A stretch of DNA of 62,044 nt, taken from Rhizopus sp. PT2906. Its lineage: Eukaryota > Mucoromycota > Mucoromycetes > Mucorales > Rhizopodaceae. The DNA is taken from NCBI GenBank assembly GCA_025529335.1, contig JAMYHX010000239.1, positions 1 through 62,044 of the forward strand, given 5' to 3'. The notes beneath the pieces are model-generated. The model did not search any database. It had not been told where the DNA came from and saw only the letters and a program-made list of their open reading frames with translations. This document shows, one piece after another, positions 35,177-46,805 of this stretch. Position numbers and translations under genes: made by a program. How positions within the stretch are numbered: the first letter of the stretch is position 1; every line of letters starts with the position of its first letter.

Positions 35177-36017
35177 ATGGAAAAGAAGAGTAGTAAATCA
35201 GACTTTTTACATGTCGTAATAATACTCATTTTCTCTCTCTCTTAGGTACTCAAGTAGAAAGACCTGTCGTGTTCTTTGATATTTCTATTGGCGATGTGCC
35301 AGTAGGTCGTATGAAAATGGAACTCTTTTCTGACATTGTACCCAAAACTGCTGAAAACTTTAGACAATTATGTACAGGAGAATACAAGTAAATAAAGTAA
35401 TGTGTGCGTATAATCTATGTACTTATATTCATTAGAGTGAATGGTGTACCTCAAGGTTATAAAAACTGTTTATTCCATAGGTAATCTATACATTATTTCC
35501 GTACTCACCTTTATTAACAAGCTTATTAGAGTGATTAAAGACTTTATGGTACAAGGAGGTGATTTCCTTAAAGGAGACGGAACAGGCTCGTTAAGTATCT
35601 ACGGAGACAAGTTCCCAGACGAAAACTTTATCGAAAAACACAATGGTGCCGGTTTGTTATCTATGGCCAATTCAGGACCGAATACAAACGGATGTCAATT
35701 CTTTATTACCTGTGACGCATGTAACTTTTTGGATGGTAAACACGTTGTATTTGGTAGACTCATTGATGGCCTTTTGACGTTACGTAAAATCGGTACGTGT
35801 CTGTTTTTTTTTTTTTTTTTTTTTTTAAACATGTCATTCATGATGATTCTTTTGTGTAGAAAACGTTGCTACTGGACCTAATAATAAACCTAAATTACCT
35901 GTCAAGATTACTGGTAAATATACACATATATATTTTATAACTTTGTATGAAAAAGACTTTCTAATAATTTCTTTTTTTTTTTTTTTTTAAAAAAAAATAG
36001 AATGCGGTCAAATGTAA
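35177..36017 (+). CDS. PPIH: Cyclophilin H (PPIase of the U4/U6.U5 snRNP), 177 aa
   Basis: Peptidyl-prolyl isomerase of the spliceosomal tri-snRNP. Six exons (13-nt first exon from the ATG at 35177, then 35246-35387, about 35436-35480, 35530-35792, 35860-35913, 36001-36017; 534 nt). It contains VFFDISIGD, the TAENFRQLCTGE motif, FHRVIKDFMVQGGDF with the catalytic Arg, LSMANSGPNTNGCQFFIT and HVVFGRLIDGL. The C-terminus PNNKPKLPV...ECGQM is the PPIH signature, which separates it from cytosolic cyclophilin A. The 177-residue length equals that of the human protein. The intron before the third-to-last exon ends in a long T run. The gene converges with MED25, leaving about 54 bases between stop codons. 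Confidence 0.94.
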
Positions 36018-36071
36018 TTATTTCTTTGTAAAATATAATAATAAAAAGAAAACAGTATACACAAAGTTAAG

Positions 36072-39000
36072 CTAAGGTTGAGTCTGTTGTGGTGGTTGCG
36101 GCTGTTGGTTCTGTTGTTGCTGGTTTTGTTGATTTTGTTGTTGCTGTTGTCTGGCAAGGAGTAGCCTCTGTTGTAGATCTCGTACAGCATTAGGTGGTAA
36201 GCTACCTAGATTGGCCATATTGATACCATTGAGCCCTAATATATTATTGCCATCAGCTGCATTGGCCAAGTTTAAGTTTGAGAGTAGTAAACTACTTGGA
36301 TTAAGCCCTGAAAGACATATATGAGTGTTCATTCTCTTTGTTCTATATTTTCTCTTACCGTTCATAGGGCCTTGTGCAGCTGTCTGCTGGTGAGGTTGTT
36401 GTGCTCCAGACATGGCGTTGACCATACCTGCTGCACCACCCATCATTTGCTGTTGTCTTAGCGCGTTTTGAAGATGTTGTACATTTGGATTGGTCGTATT
36501 CAATAAACCGAGGTTAGCAGTATTCTGAAGATTCGCCAGCATGGCAGGTGTAATGTTCGTCCCTGGCACAGGTGAGGTATGTGCCATATTATTTGGCATA
36601 AAGACTCCATTAGGTATATTATTTGTAGGCAGACCGGCATTCAAGTCGGGAAGGGGAACCTTGGTAAAGACGACTCCAATCAGTTTGCCTGTCGTATACG
36701 TCAAGACAACGCCATGATGCTGCTCAGATGCCATGTTTAGTGATTGTCCAGATCCTAGGTTGAAGATGATAGTAGCAATCTTTTGGTGACGTTAATATAA
36801 ATATCATGAACCATATACTGTATACAACTTACGTATTTCTTTTGTTCTAAATTTTTCACCAACAAAGTAAAGTTGTTTTGATCCTGTTGGCTGCTCGTAG
36901 TCAATGGTCTAAACTGACATATTGGTAATTTATTTTCTATAGCTTGTCTCTGGAGAATGTGCGCCCTAGCCAAAGGAGACCTTCCAGCTATTTGGATACG
37001 GTTCGGCCACATTTCAGGATGACTAAGACACATTAACGTTTTAGATATCTTTATGCATATAATATAACTCACTTACTATTCTTCTATAGCCACATTATTC
37101 CCCTTAGTTGGTATAGCAAATGCACCACAATGACAGTTATACTCCTGTAGTTGATTTTCTTGTGTCTTGATATGCCACACAATTTGCCCTGTCCAAATTG
37201 GCTGAGTAGGTGCTGTTCCATTCTCTTGCTGGTTTGGCAAAGGTTGAGTCTGTAACGGGGTTTGTTGCTGTGGTTGTTGTGGTTGTGGTTGTGGTTGTTG
37301 ACCTTGAGGGTTTTGCTGATTTTGTTGTTGCTGCAGTAGCTGTGCTTGAAGTTCATTCAAGTTGGCTGCACTGATTCCTTGAGGATTCTGTGCCCTCTGC
37401 GCCAATTGTGCAGCTAGTAACATCCTTGTCTGTGCTGTTAGATTATTGGGTATATGCGGACCATTGATGCCTCCTAATTTTAGTTGTGGCTGTTGTGATG
37501 GTGATGGCGATGGTTGCTGTTGTTGTGACGCTGGCTGTGGCTGTTGTGGCTGTTGCTGTTGCTGTGCCTGAAGCATACTGGCGGCATTTACATCCATCAT
37601 AGGTCTAACATTGGAACCCACATTGCCACTAACAAAGGACGGCGAGGAAGAGTTGGGGGTTGGAGATGCGGTAGCTGCTGTTGGCGCAGCATTTGCATTC
37701 ATGTTTCCTGGAGGCATTCCAGGACCATTCCGAGCAGCAGCTTGTGTTCGTCGAAGCTGTTCGGTTAGTTTGACAAGTGCTGTTTGAATGGTCTGTAGCT
37801 GATTTTGTTGTACGGGTGTCAAATTGGGTCCAAGCTCTAGCAAGTTATTTCGCTGCTGTAAGAGGTATTGCTGCAGCAAGATTGGATTCTGCACACGGTT
37901 GGCCAATGGCTGAGGTAATGATGTTTGAGATGCAGCCATAGGTCGCTGCTGTGCCTGCGGCTGCGCACCTGGTTGCGGTTGGGGTATTGGCTGTTGCATC
38001 TGTGGCTGCTGTGGCTGTTGTGGTTGTTGCTGTGGTTGCTGTGGTTGTTGTTGTTGTTGTTGTTGTTGAAATGCTTGCTGTTGTGGCTGTGGAGATTGTT
38101 GGACAGGTTGTGGCTGTTGTTGAAATTGTGTTGTTTGCTGTGGTAGTGTCTGTGCCTGATTTTGTTGCTGTACCTGCGACTGCTGAGGTGATTGTTGCTG
38201 CTGTAACTGTGGAGAAGGAGTCTGCTGTTGAACCATCGGGATGGCTTGGATTGGCTTGGCGCCAGCAACCACAGGCTGCTCTGCATGCATTGATGGAGAA
38301 TTGCCCTTATCTTCTTCTATCTTTACTGGAACCTCCTTCTTTGATACTGTGCTTTGTTTTTTTGCTATATGTGAATTTGCACGAGCAGTAGCTTCTGTGA
38401 ATTTACTGGCGTCAAACGATGTCTTTGGTAACGTGATCTGTCCAGGTATATTCTCTCTCTTTCTCTTTTTACCCACTTCACTTGGCACAGACTGAGGCGA
38501 TCCAGCCATTGGTCTGGGAGAATCCTTTGTGTCTACAGTAGTGCTGTTTACTGGTGTAGATGGCTGCTTCTGTTGCTGTTGTGTGGTTAATGCCACAGGA
38601 AGCGTAAAACCTGCAAGTTGAACAAGATGGGATGATTCTGCTGTCTCGGTGATCGTATTAATCTCTATTGCATCTCCATTGATCTTGTGCACCATTCGCT
38701 CTAAATCGGTATATCCTCTTTTTGGGCAAATAAGCGAAAATCTGATATTATTCTGCCAACAGTATTTAATATGAGAATGTAGTAATAATCACTACTACCT
38801 TTTTCATTTCTTCGGCAATTCCATCCATCTTGAGTCCATCATACTTTACGTCCAGGTTGCATCGTGCTCCTAATTTGGATGGTAAACTATTTGATAGTAG
38901 GATGCAGTGCTGAACAAGCTCTCTGCCTTCTGTTTCTTGTTTATAGTCATTGAATAGCTATTGTTCGATCAATATCACACACATACATACAAATATACAT

Positions 39001-39563
39001 TTTCCGCATACCTCTAGTGCAGCAACCATGCCTTCTTCTACTGCGTTCTTCACTGGACCACCATACTTACACTCAATGCTTTTGAATATATCTTGAAATA
39101 AGATAAGATCTGGTGTAAAATATTTTCGATCTACAGTTATTTCTGATAACGGTTCATAGTCTCCAAACACAACAAGTCCACATCTTAGCACTGGCTAGAA
39201 AAGAGAAGCATAAATAATAGAACATGGAATAATAAAAAGACTTTTTTTTTACAACTATCTTTGTCTTCGCTTGTCGTTCGTCAGTTTCTGTAATAATGGG
39301 TGAACGTAATTGTCTGTTGTTTACTGTTAGTTTATAATTAATAGCAAAAAAGAGAAAGAGAGGTATTACTTTAAGATAGGTTCAACATAAGCCTCATATA
39401 ATAGATTCAAATGAGGTCTCATTCTGGCTGATCCGTCTACTATAAATACAACAGCAACGTCTTTCCTTTGGTGATGTGCAACTGAAAGTTGTGGTAATGG
39501 TTGCTGTACTGAAGCTGGTGAGGGTTGTGATCCTGGTGTAGCGACATGATTAGTGGTCGACAT
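36072..39563 (-). CDS. MED25: Mediator subunit 25-like protein with poly-Gln region
   Basis: Mediator tail subunit that contacts activators. The first exon from the ATG at 39563 leads into a von Willebrand A domain: VAVVFIVDGSARMRPHLNLLYEAYVEPIL, then VLRCGLVVFGDYEP, KYGGPVKNAVEEGMVAALE. A large exon (37076-38695) is Gln/Pro-rich, with many CAA/CAG runs and a central segment that may be disordered. It ends in IWTGQIVWHIK, start of the ACID-like fold, continued by MWPNRIQIAGRSPLARAHI, LPICQFRPL, TLLVKNLEQKKY and GVVLTYTTGKLIGVVF in the next exons. The C-terminus is again Gln/Asn-rich. The VWA-then-ACID order matches MED25; PTOV1-like proteins lack the VWA. About six introns. Confidence 0.85.
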
Positions 39564-40001
39564 GATGACAGCTCTTTTAATGGCTGAAATGCAGAACAAA
39601 AAGAAAATAGAAAAATAGAACCATGTAGCGCGTTAAATCCAGATTCATCCCACTCTCTTTTCGCAAACAGTCTTAATTCAAGTTCAGCACAAATCACAAT
39701 ACGGCTTTGTTGTGATCTTTCAAAAAGAATACAAGTTTGCTGGTTGTTGTTGGGGAATGGATTTACACCTTAGATGAAGCTTTTGGTTTATTTCATTTAT
39801 AGTCGCCGTGTTTTCTGAGCTAAATCATTTAAATACTTTATAATCTTATACTCTCTCTATTTGTTTATGCACATCAAATGACAACATTGCATATAAATAA
39901 CAGTCATGAACTCTTTCCCTTCTTTAATGTATGAACATTATAAAAGCCCCTCAAAACTGATTTTTTCTCTTTCTTTTTTTCTTTACCCGTGCAGCAATAA
40001 T
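39564..40001. other. Spacer between MED25 and the BCKDH E2 gene
   Basis: 438 bases upstream of MED25 and downstream of the E2 gene, AT-rich with T/C runs. No coding or structural signal seen. Confidence 0.55.
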
Positions 40002-41496
40002 TTATTGTAATTTACTTGATAATAATGCAGGACTTTCTATAAGGCTCTTCCACATGTTACTAAATGAAGCCATGGTTGCTCCATCAATAACTCGATGATC
40101 CGCAGACCAGCTAACGGGCATAAGGAATTTAGGCACCAGTTTATGAGTCACAGGGTCAAATCGAGGTAACTTTCTTGCTGATCCTAAAGCAACAATGGCT
40201 ATCTCAGAAGAAACAATGACAGGATTAGCATAAGTTCCACCAATGGTTCCAATGTTTGAGATCGTGATGGTTCCTCCTTGCAGATCAGAAGGCAACAGAG
40301 CGCCCTTTTGAGCAAGCTGAGTCAGTCGATGGATTTCGGAAGCAATGTCAAGGATCGTCTTTTTTTCCACGTTTTTAACGTTTGGTACTATGAGTCCTTG
40401 AGGTGTGTCCATGGCTACACCGATATTGTGGTAGTCTCGGTAACGGATAGACATGTCTTGTTGACGAAGTTGAGCATTCATTATGGGATAATGATGAAGG
40501 CTCACAGAGAGAGATTTAATAAAGATAGGCAAGTAGGAGATCTTTTTGAACGGAAAGGCATCTTGTTGACTAGCGATGTACTTGTTTAGTGAATTGCGAT
40601 ATTCTGACATTGCATTGAGTTCAATTTCATCTTTATATCCCAACTGTGGAATAGAAAGTGATTCGGTCATTGTTCTAAACATGGCTTTTTGGATAGGCGT
40701 CAAAGGTACAGATTTCTCTTGTTCTTTTTTGGTTTCTGTCAATGGCAGTTCAACTGATTGCTTCATTTCTATATAAACTTATTTAAGCATTTCTGACTTT
40801 TTTGTGTTGAAAAGCAAATATACACTACCTCTTTTTATCAAAGATGCTCTCTTGACATGACTCAAGACATCTCCTTTCAGAACACGCCCATGCTTGCCAG
40901 AACCATTGACTTGAGTTATGTCTAACCCATATTCATGCAGTAAACGACGAACAGAAGGTGTTTCCCAAGTGGATGCATAAGGACTCCTTTTGGACAGATC
41001 ATGATTACTCTTATCTGAAGATGATTCTGTCAAAGTAGCTTCTTCGGATGAATCATCATCTACTTCAATATCAACCAAAGGAGCACCTACTTTGGCAATT
41101 TCGTTTTGGTTATAGTGGACTTTAACGATTTTCCCTGCATACCGAGACGATATCTCTACAGAGGCTTTATCTGACTGAACTTCACAGATTTTATCAAACT
41201 CGGCAACAGTTGCGCCTGGTTTAACAAACCTAGAGCATATATTGGTTATCCTGCAGCGCATTTTCATATAACAATCATATCTACCATTGTATAACTTCAC
41301 ATTCAGTAATACCTTCACCAATATCTGCCAACAAGAAAGGTTTGATGGGCCCAAGATAGATTGGAGTCAGATGCAGTGATCTTATAGCGAGTCTCTATTT
41401 TATGTAAATAAAAACAAGCAAAAAGTGGACTATGCTACATGATCTCACACTAAATACAGGTCTGTGTCTATAGCTACGAAGCAGTACTGTGTTCAT
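40002..41496 (-). CDS. DBT: Dihydrolipoyl acyltransferase E2 of the branched-chain ketoacid dehydrogenase complex
   Basis: Mitochondrial E2 core enzyme of branched-chain amino acid breakdown. The N-terminus from 41496 is Arg-rich without acidic residues, a good mitochondrial presequence. The lipoyl domain follows: FLLADIGEGITECEV, then W-FVKPG rebuilt by a splice, and the lipoyl-lysine motif EVQSDKASVEI. The acidic Ser-rich linker leads to the peripheral subunit-binding domain (TPSVRRLLHEYGLDITQVNGSGKHGRVLKGDV). The catalytic domain has FGY-like QLGYKDEIELN, PIMNAQLRQ, NIGVAMDTPQGLIVP, GGTITISNIGTIGGTYANP and the active-site SWSADHRVIDGATM (HxxxDG). The exon joins are phase-consistent. Pyruvate E2 is less likely because there is one lipoyl domain and the GTIGGTYANP pattern is that of DBT. 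Confidence 0.92.
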
Positions 41497-41570
41497 AAGT
41501 AAGAAGAAGAAAAAGAAGAAGAATAGATATCAAAGAGACGTTTCGTGGTAAAATAAACACGCGTGGGAAA

Positions 41571-42125
41571 ATGGCTATTTATACTTCCGGTCAGTACTTG
41601 TACTGTATTTGTAGTGAAATTATTGCCAATAGCGAAGCTATTTCAGATGATGATATGGATCATTATTTAGAAGATAACAAGCAAGAGGAAATAGAAATTG
41701 ACCATTTCAATTTGAGTGAAGTGTAGATAGAGAAAATAAGACAAATTGAGAATGATTCTCTATAGTATGTACGTGAATATATGGATGTAGACCCACCAGA
41801 GGAAGATGAAGATTCCTTTGGAGATGCTGTCCTTTTCGCGGGGTCTATGTTAAAAAAAAGACATATGGCTTTGAATGTTAAAAAGAGAGATTTTTATAGA
41901 AGGTATACCCCTAAACAAGCTGAGAAACTCTTCGATTTAATCATCGAAAAAGGCTTCACGGCAAAAGCTGCAGCTTTAAACACTGGGATTAATGTTGGTC
42001 CCTGCTCGAAATTATGTTAAAATTTACAACGATGATCCTGAGAGACGACTTCATGAATCTTATTGCAAACCTCGTGGAAGATCATGTTCTAAGTTAACTG
42101 GAGAACATTCCAGGTTTGTGATATG
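41571..42125 (+). pseudogene. 5' fragment of an IS630-type transposase (plus orientation)
   Basis: The plus strand holds an acidic leader (MDVDPPEEDEDSFGDA from 41781), a basic stretch (LKKRHMALNVKKRDF) and a helix-turn-helix part (YTPKQAEKLFDLIIEKGFTAKAAAL). It then shifts frame near 41998 into INVGPARNYVKIYNDDPERRLHE. This resembles the N-terminal domain of the transposase at 14245-12924 but is a different subfamily. The catalytic part does not follow. Sequence at 41615-41776 is repeated in inverted orientation at 44483-44317. Confidence 0.65.
41615..41776 (+). repeat. Left arm of a 160-bp inverted repeat
   Basis: Starts GAAATTATTGCCAATAGCG and ends near TATGTACGTGA. It matches the reverse complement of 44317-44483 with a few substitutions and one small indel. 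Both arms are the 5' part of the same transposon. Confidence 0.8.
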
Positions 42126-42442
42126 TTCTCGAATATATAAAGAAGTAATAAGAGAAAATGTATGTCAATGAGTCTCTACATAACCTCTTCATTAAGATCA
42201 AAATGAGGGAGAATTCATTATTACAAATAGCGTCGTTTTATATGAAGACATAATTTTCTTCTTTTTTTTGTAAAATGGTATATTTTATTCAAGTACTTCC
42301 AGTCGGCTTGTACTTATTAAAGAGAATAATAAAGAACATAAAAGTATGAAACAAAATAAAGGTTGCATTAACCTGAGCGAAATTATTTTAGGCGCTCTCT
42401 ATAGGCATTTTCATTATGTATTCATTTGATAGCTTGAGTTGC
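42126..42442. other. Spacer inside the element patch
   Basis: About 315 bases of AT-rich sequence between the transposase fragment and the LINE-like fragment. No gene seen. Confidence 0.45.
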
Positions 42443-42814
42443 TCATGCAGCAGCTTCATCAGACCAGAAGGTACGATCATCAAATACAAAACGCCAATGG
42501 CATCGCCAGATAGCCCAAACCGTACATGCAATGGTCGTTTGGCCATCAACATGTAGTCCTGAACGCACTTGTATAGTTGTAGACGAGCCTAATGCCAGAG
42601 GTTCATAGGTAAGTCTTGCAGCAGGTTGTAGAAAGGATGATAACCAGAAGACGCGCCATGCTGTAGCAGGTCCACGCGGGTAGTGGGCCGGTAAGGCATC
42701 AACAGGGAGTAGCTGTGAAGTCCGGAATGGATTGAGTGTTATATGATCGAAGCCCATGGTCCCTGGTAGATCTACTGTCAGTATATCTTCAAAGTTAGTG
42801 TCGTATTTGACCAT
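42443..42814 (-). pseudogene. C-terminal fragment of a LINE-type retrotransposon protein
   Basis: A 123-codon minus-strand frame. Its composition differs from neighbouring spacers. RTSQLLPVDALPAHYPRGP and the closing WAIWRCHWRFVFDD resemble the post-reverse-transcriptase end of Mucorales LINE ORF2 proteins, where a short conserved WR.HW.FVFDD segment is common. The reverse transcriptase domain itself is absent. Identification is from remembered family patterns and is moderate only. Confidence 0.4.
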
Positions 42815-43727
42815 GTCTAATACTAATCTTTACGTGCGAGATTACATCTGACTTAACTATATGTACCTTAATTAGCACTCCGACCTCGTTTTAAAATAAC
42901 CTTTCTTTTTGCTATGAGCTCCTCCTCTCACTTCTAATAAAAGGATAGAACAGAGACTCATCACTTCTTTGCTTTTATTCTGCACATTTACACAAGTACT
43001 AACAACAACAGCCAATGCCTCAATTAGGCTGATATAAAGACAGAATTATTAAGGAACCGATTTAATTATGGCCAATGATAGTTGGGCATGTCGTGTTATA
43101 TATGTTAATAACATGTATTGTTATCAGTCTCGTTGTAGTGTTCACTCTTAGAGTATAGATTTATAGTAACCTCATACGACAAGATTAAGTATTTATAGCT
43201 AATGGAATCATTATATTCTACATTCTAAACAATTTGGAGCATGAAGGTATTTATTCATATTATGTGATCCATTTGAAATGTACTTGAATATCATTTTTTA
43301 CGGTAGCGCTTGATAACCGAGAGTGTCTTGAGTATTGTCCAACTCAAGAAAGAGCACAATTCGTAGCTAGTGAAGAATATACTTACCGGTGCCACTCCTG
43401 CATCCACGCTTTCAACTATTATGAATCCATCAATTTTAAAATTGATAGAAGACAAAGACAAGACTTTACTTAGTCCATTCTATTATGATCCCTCTACTCT
43501 TTAATACCTCTTATGCTTTTACTTGTATGCACTTTTTAATGTAGACACTAATGATAACCATTTGATATTTACGCTTCTTTTTTAAAGCAATATTTTACAA
43601 AGAATGCATATGTTTATAAAAAAAAAAAAAAAAAAAAAAGAAGAAGCGTGTCTGTCCATAACATTCGACTATTGCTACTGAAATATTTCTCTTAGCACTT
43701 TTGGAAAAAAGGCATTGGATGTTTAAT
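42815..43727. other. Element-derived spacer with a Cys-containing remnant
   Basis: About 900 bases. Near 43310-43490 on the plus strand there is a 60-codon frame with CLEYCPTQERAQFVASEEYTYRCHSCIHAFN, suggesting a decayed zinc-binding segment of a repeated gene. The rest is AT-rich. A run of about 21 A lies at 43618-43639. Confidence 0.35.
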
Positions 43728-44060
43728 TCATCCTTCACAATCTTTTCTTGTTACTTTTCCAGCTGACTCGCATATACGATCTGTGAGACGATCATCAGCT
43801 TTCAATGGTGTTCTTCTAACTTCCTCAATCGGATTTAAAAATGGCGAATAGAGTGGTAGATATAAACATTTATATCCTCTATCTTCGATCAATTTCTTGA
43901 CCACTTTTGGCTTATGAATAGACGTATTATCCATTACCAGACATTGGCCTTTCATATCATTCTTATCCAGTGTATTCATTACATTTAATAGGTAGGTCAA
44001 GCAATGCTCAGTTCTTGATCCAACTTTACCATCGACTTTAACTTCCTTACCGTGCGCCTT

Positions 44061-44105
<45 letters not shown>

Positions 44106-44347
44106 GAAGCTGATTCTGACTTCCTAACTCCAACATTTATGATACGAGCTTGAGAAATGGTACTTAAAATTGCAAAATTAACACCCTTTCCGGTTGGTAC
44201 AATACTTTTTGTGGGCTTGCCTTTGTAAGAACGATCATGGTTTCTTTGAGTATGTAAATTGAAACCAGCTTCATCAATAAAAACACAATTCTTAGCAAAA
44301 TCCAACTCTGTTCCACTCACGTACACATTATAGAGAATCATTCCCAA
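43728..44347 (-). pseudogene. 3' fragment of an IS630-type transposase (minus orientation)
   Basis: The catalytic core is in two overlapping pieces. FIDEAGFNLHTQRN (first Asp) and a lysine-coding linker come first, then a stop near 43997. After a break come CLVMDNTSIHKPKVVKK (second Asp) and YLPLYSPFLNPIEEV (Glu). A 39-nt T run (A run on the coding strand) at 44063-44101 replaces part of the linker and encodes only Lys. The N-terminal DNA-binding domain is missing, and the region upstream equals the inverted-repeat arm. Not functional as it stands. Confidence 0.75.
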
Positions 44348-44483
44348 TTTGTCTTATTTTCTCTATCTACACTTCACTCAAATTGAAATGGTCAATTTCT
44401 ATTTCCTCTTGCTTGCTATCTTCTAAATGATGACCAAACAAAGTATCGTCATCTGAAATAGCTTCGCTATTGGCAATAATTTC
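44317..44483 (-). repeat. Right arm of the 160-bp inverted repeat
   Basis: Reverse-complement partner of 41615-41776. On its own (minus) strand it runs directly into the catalytic part of the transposase, so the intervening N-terminal coding sequence has been lost from this copy. Confidence 0.8.
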
Positions 44484-44582
44484 ATTACTGCTGATTTTTC
44501 TTAAGGAAGAGATCAAAATCAATCCAATTTCTTGGGATAGGTAAAGTTAGCGTAGATTCACATTTAAAATACGGTAGTTTAT

Positions 44583-45570
44583 TTATGACTTGTTGTCTTG
44601 TAATGTCTTTTGAATCAATTCTGTCACTTCGGTTACTTTGATAAGCGCAATCTGTGAGCATCTTAATACTTGATCCATTTCTAATGGTATTCCGCCTGCT
44701 TTAGATAGAGCACAAATCTCCTTGTTGATATTCATGGTTATTGTCATGTTGCCTTCTTTACACTGTTCCTCTAAATGATTTGGATCGACAACTAATAATT
44801 CACTAGAAAAAGCGTCAATATGTGAATTTAGATAGACATTCTGCTTTTTTGTACCCATTATTAAAGAATGCAAACGTAATACAGATCGGTATATGATGAA
44901 TACTTAGAGGCACAGGATTTCTTTGATCTATGGGATGCTATGTATTGTTCGGTCAGAACACTAGATAGCCTATAACCTACTACTTACAATTGTTACTTCT
45001 TCACCAGATACAGTAACATCAGGTCTTCTAAAGTGTAATAAGGCGGTGATTGCTGCTATACAAGCACAGTCTACCAGGTTGCCATCATGATCAAGAAACA
45101 AAAGATCAACGCGAATTTGCCATACTTTTTCTCCAGAGACAATACAGAGCCCCTCTGTATCGATAGCTCTACTTCTACGTAATGCCTTTTCTACAATACG
45201 ACTGATTAATACTTCCTCTTCTGAACGACTATAGATGAAAAAGCGATCAATATAAACAGATGAATAAATGTAAAATAGAAGATTACTTTGATGTGTCAAA
45301 CGTAGGTGCTGCCATGGGTGATATCTCTGTATTGAATAAAAGTACACCCTCTGATGGTCTATCGGTATAAGGTCGAACTACCTCAGCTGTCACATGAGCT
45401 GCAACTTTTGTCTTTCCTAATCGTACTTCTGCATAGCCATAGTCATTTCCTAATGTAATCTCTATGGATCGCATATCATAAACTTCACGACCGTCCACTC
45501 TTCTTCCTTGTTTTAAAGCTTCTAATAAAAATGTGCTTTCATTAATGCTTGGATCAGTGTCTTTGACCAT
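44583..45570 (-). CDS. RRP45: Exosome core subunit Rrp45 (EXOSC9), 275 aa
   Basis: RNase PH-like ring subunit of the RNA exosome. Four exons: 45570-45287, 45228-44988, 44937-44855 and 44802-44583 (828 nt). The N-terminal SINESTFLLEALKQGRRVDGREVYDMR is the family opening. Next come YGYAEVRLGKTKVAAHVTAE, SEGVLLFNTEISPMA, ALRRSRAIDTEGLCI and WQIRVDLLFLDHDGNLVDCACIAAITAL. The third exon, found from splice phase, gives HPIDQRNPVPLSIHHIPICITFAFFNNG, and the fourth gives ELLVVDPNHLEEQCKEGNMTI. Like other Rrp45 proteins it is catalytically silent. The stop is about 100 bases from the inverted-repeat arm, so the element patch begins directly after this gene. Confidence 0.93.
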
Positions 45571-46144
45571 GTCTTGTTTATTTTTTTTTTATTTAAAAAA
45601 AAAAAGCAAACGCCAGCAAAAGATTTTATTTGACGTTCTTCCTTATTGGGAGTGACTACTAAATAGACACGATTAAGTATTCTAGACAACTCGGCACAAT
45701 CAGAGAGTTGTATACTTGCATACAATGCCAAAGCTTATTATTACTACGAATATTACATATGATATGAGTCGATACGTAGTAGAAAAAGAAAAAGATATAT
45801 ATATATATATATATAAAGCATATTCACTAAATCTAGTCATGATATCTTTAGGTTTATACAAGTCCTGTTCCTTCTTTTCAACAAACTTGTACATATAAAT
45901 ACACTACATATCACAACAATCACTGGTTATAAAACACATGCACACACATACACACAAAGAAAGAAAAAAAAAAGGCGGATTCAAAAGATGAAACAATAAA
46001 AGGAGTGGTATATAAAGTATAGATGTATATAAACCACAGTGTTTTATAGGGGTATCCTATGTGTATAAAAATAGCTCTCTAAACACTGCTTTCAAAACCT
46101 TGACTTGGTTGACAATAAACGACGCGCGTACGTGCTGCACACAT
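45571..46144. other. Promoter region of RRP45
   Basis: 574 bases between RRP45 and VMA9, both on the minus strand, with a (TA)n run near 45797-45814 and A-rich tracts. No gene seen. Confidence 0.5.
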
Positions 46145-46483
46145 TTATTCATGGTGAGGTCGAAGTCCAGTCTTGACAGGGTTAATTAAAGGATGCAATT
46201 GTGCCAAATAGGTAATAGCCCACCTAAAAGTTAAAAATAATGAGTCCAAGAGTTATTTGAAAGATTGTCATTTAGTTTTTACATCAAGTAACAACAAGCA
46301 AGTGACATGATAATTACGGTTCGAATGACGCTATGAAAAAGGGAATGAGTTTCATATATATATATATATATATATGCAACTATCAATTTACGTTTGGTTG
46401 TTTCCTTTGGGAGTAGCAACATAACCAACTGCAGATAAAGCAGCTACAATAAGAAAGACCCAAATGATATTATAGCCTGACAT
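46145..46483 (-). CDS. VMA9: V-ATPase V0 subunit e (Vma9-like), 72 aa
   Basis: A small hydrophobic subunit of the membrane sector of the vacuolar proton pump. Three exons: 46483-46392, 46330-46283 and 46223-46145 (219 nt). The first encodes MSGYNIIWVFLIVAALSAVG, a membrane helix, then ATPKGNNQT. The second gives VIRTVIIMSLACCYLM and the third WAITYLAQLHPLINPVKTG. NQT..R....L...CCYLMW.I.YLAQLHPL is the conserved core of subunit e. Two transmembrane helices are predicted. The 48-nt middle exon makes the gene easy to miss. One intron carries a (TA)n run (about 46357-46374). Confidence 0.92.
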
Positions 46484-46805
46484 GTTTAACCAAAGAGAAA
46501 AAGAGTAGAGACCTGTGTGTCTGGAGAAAACATCTTTTCAATCTCAGTGCATTGCTCACAACATTCGTTACTTTAAAGAGTGAATTTTGATGCTGTGTTT
46601 TACTCTGAAACCAGCAAAAATCTCCAGCCAGCATTAAGAAAGCGACATTAATTTCTAAAGTAACGATAATTTGACAGTAACTAAGTAAACATTACTTTTT
46701 ATAAATGAATAAAATAGTAGTAATAGTAATAAAGAAAAAAAAAGTACAATATAAAAACGTATATACACAAATAATAGTAATTCCTGATGTTTTTCTTTTT
46801 TTTTT
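46484..46805. other. Spacer upstream of VMA9
   Basis: 322 bases containing the VMA9 promoter and the 3' end of the arrestin-like gene. AT-rich with homopolymer A/T. Nothing else seen. Confidence 0.5.

Noticed and set aside
37925..38391. Plus-strand open frames rich in Leu/Val/Trp opposite the MED25 poly-Gln exon
   Set aside because: They are antisense reflections of CAG/CAA repeats. The minus-strand frame has recognisable domains.
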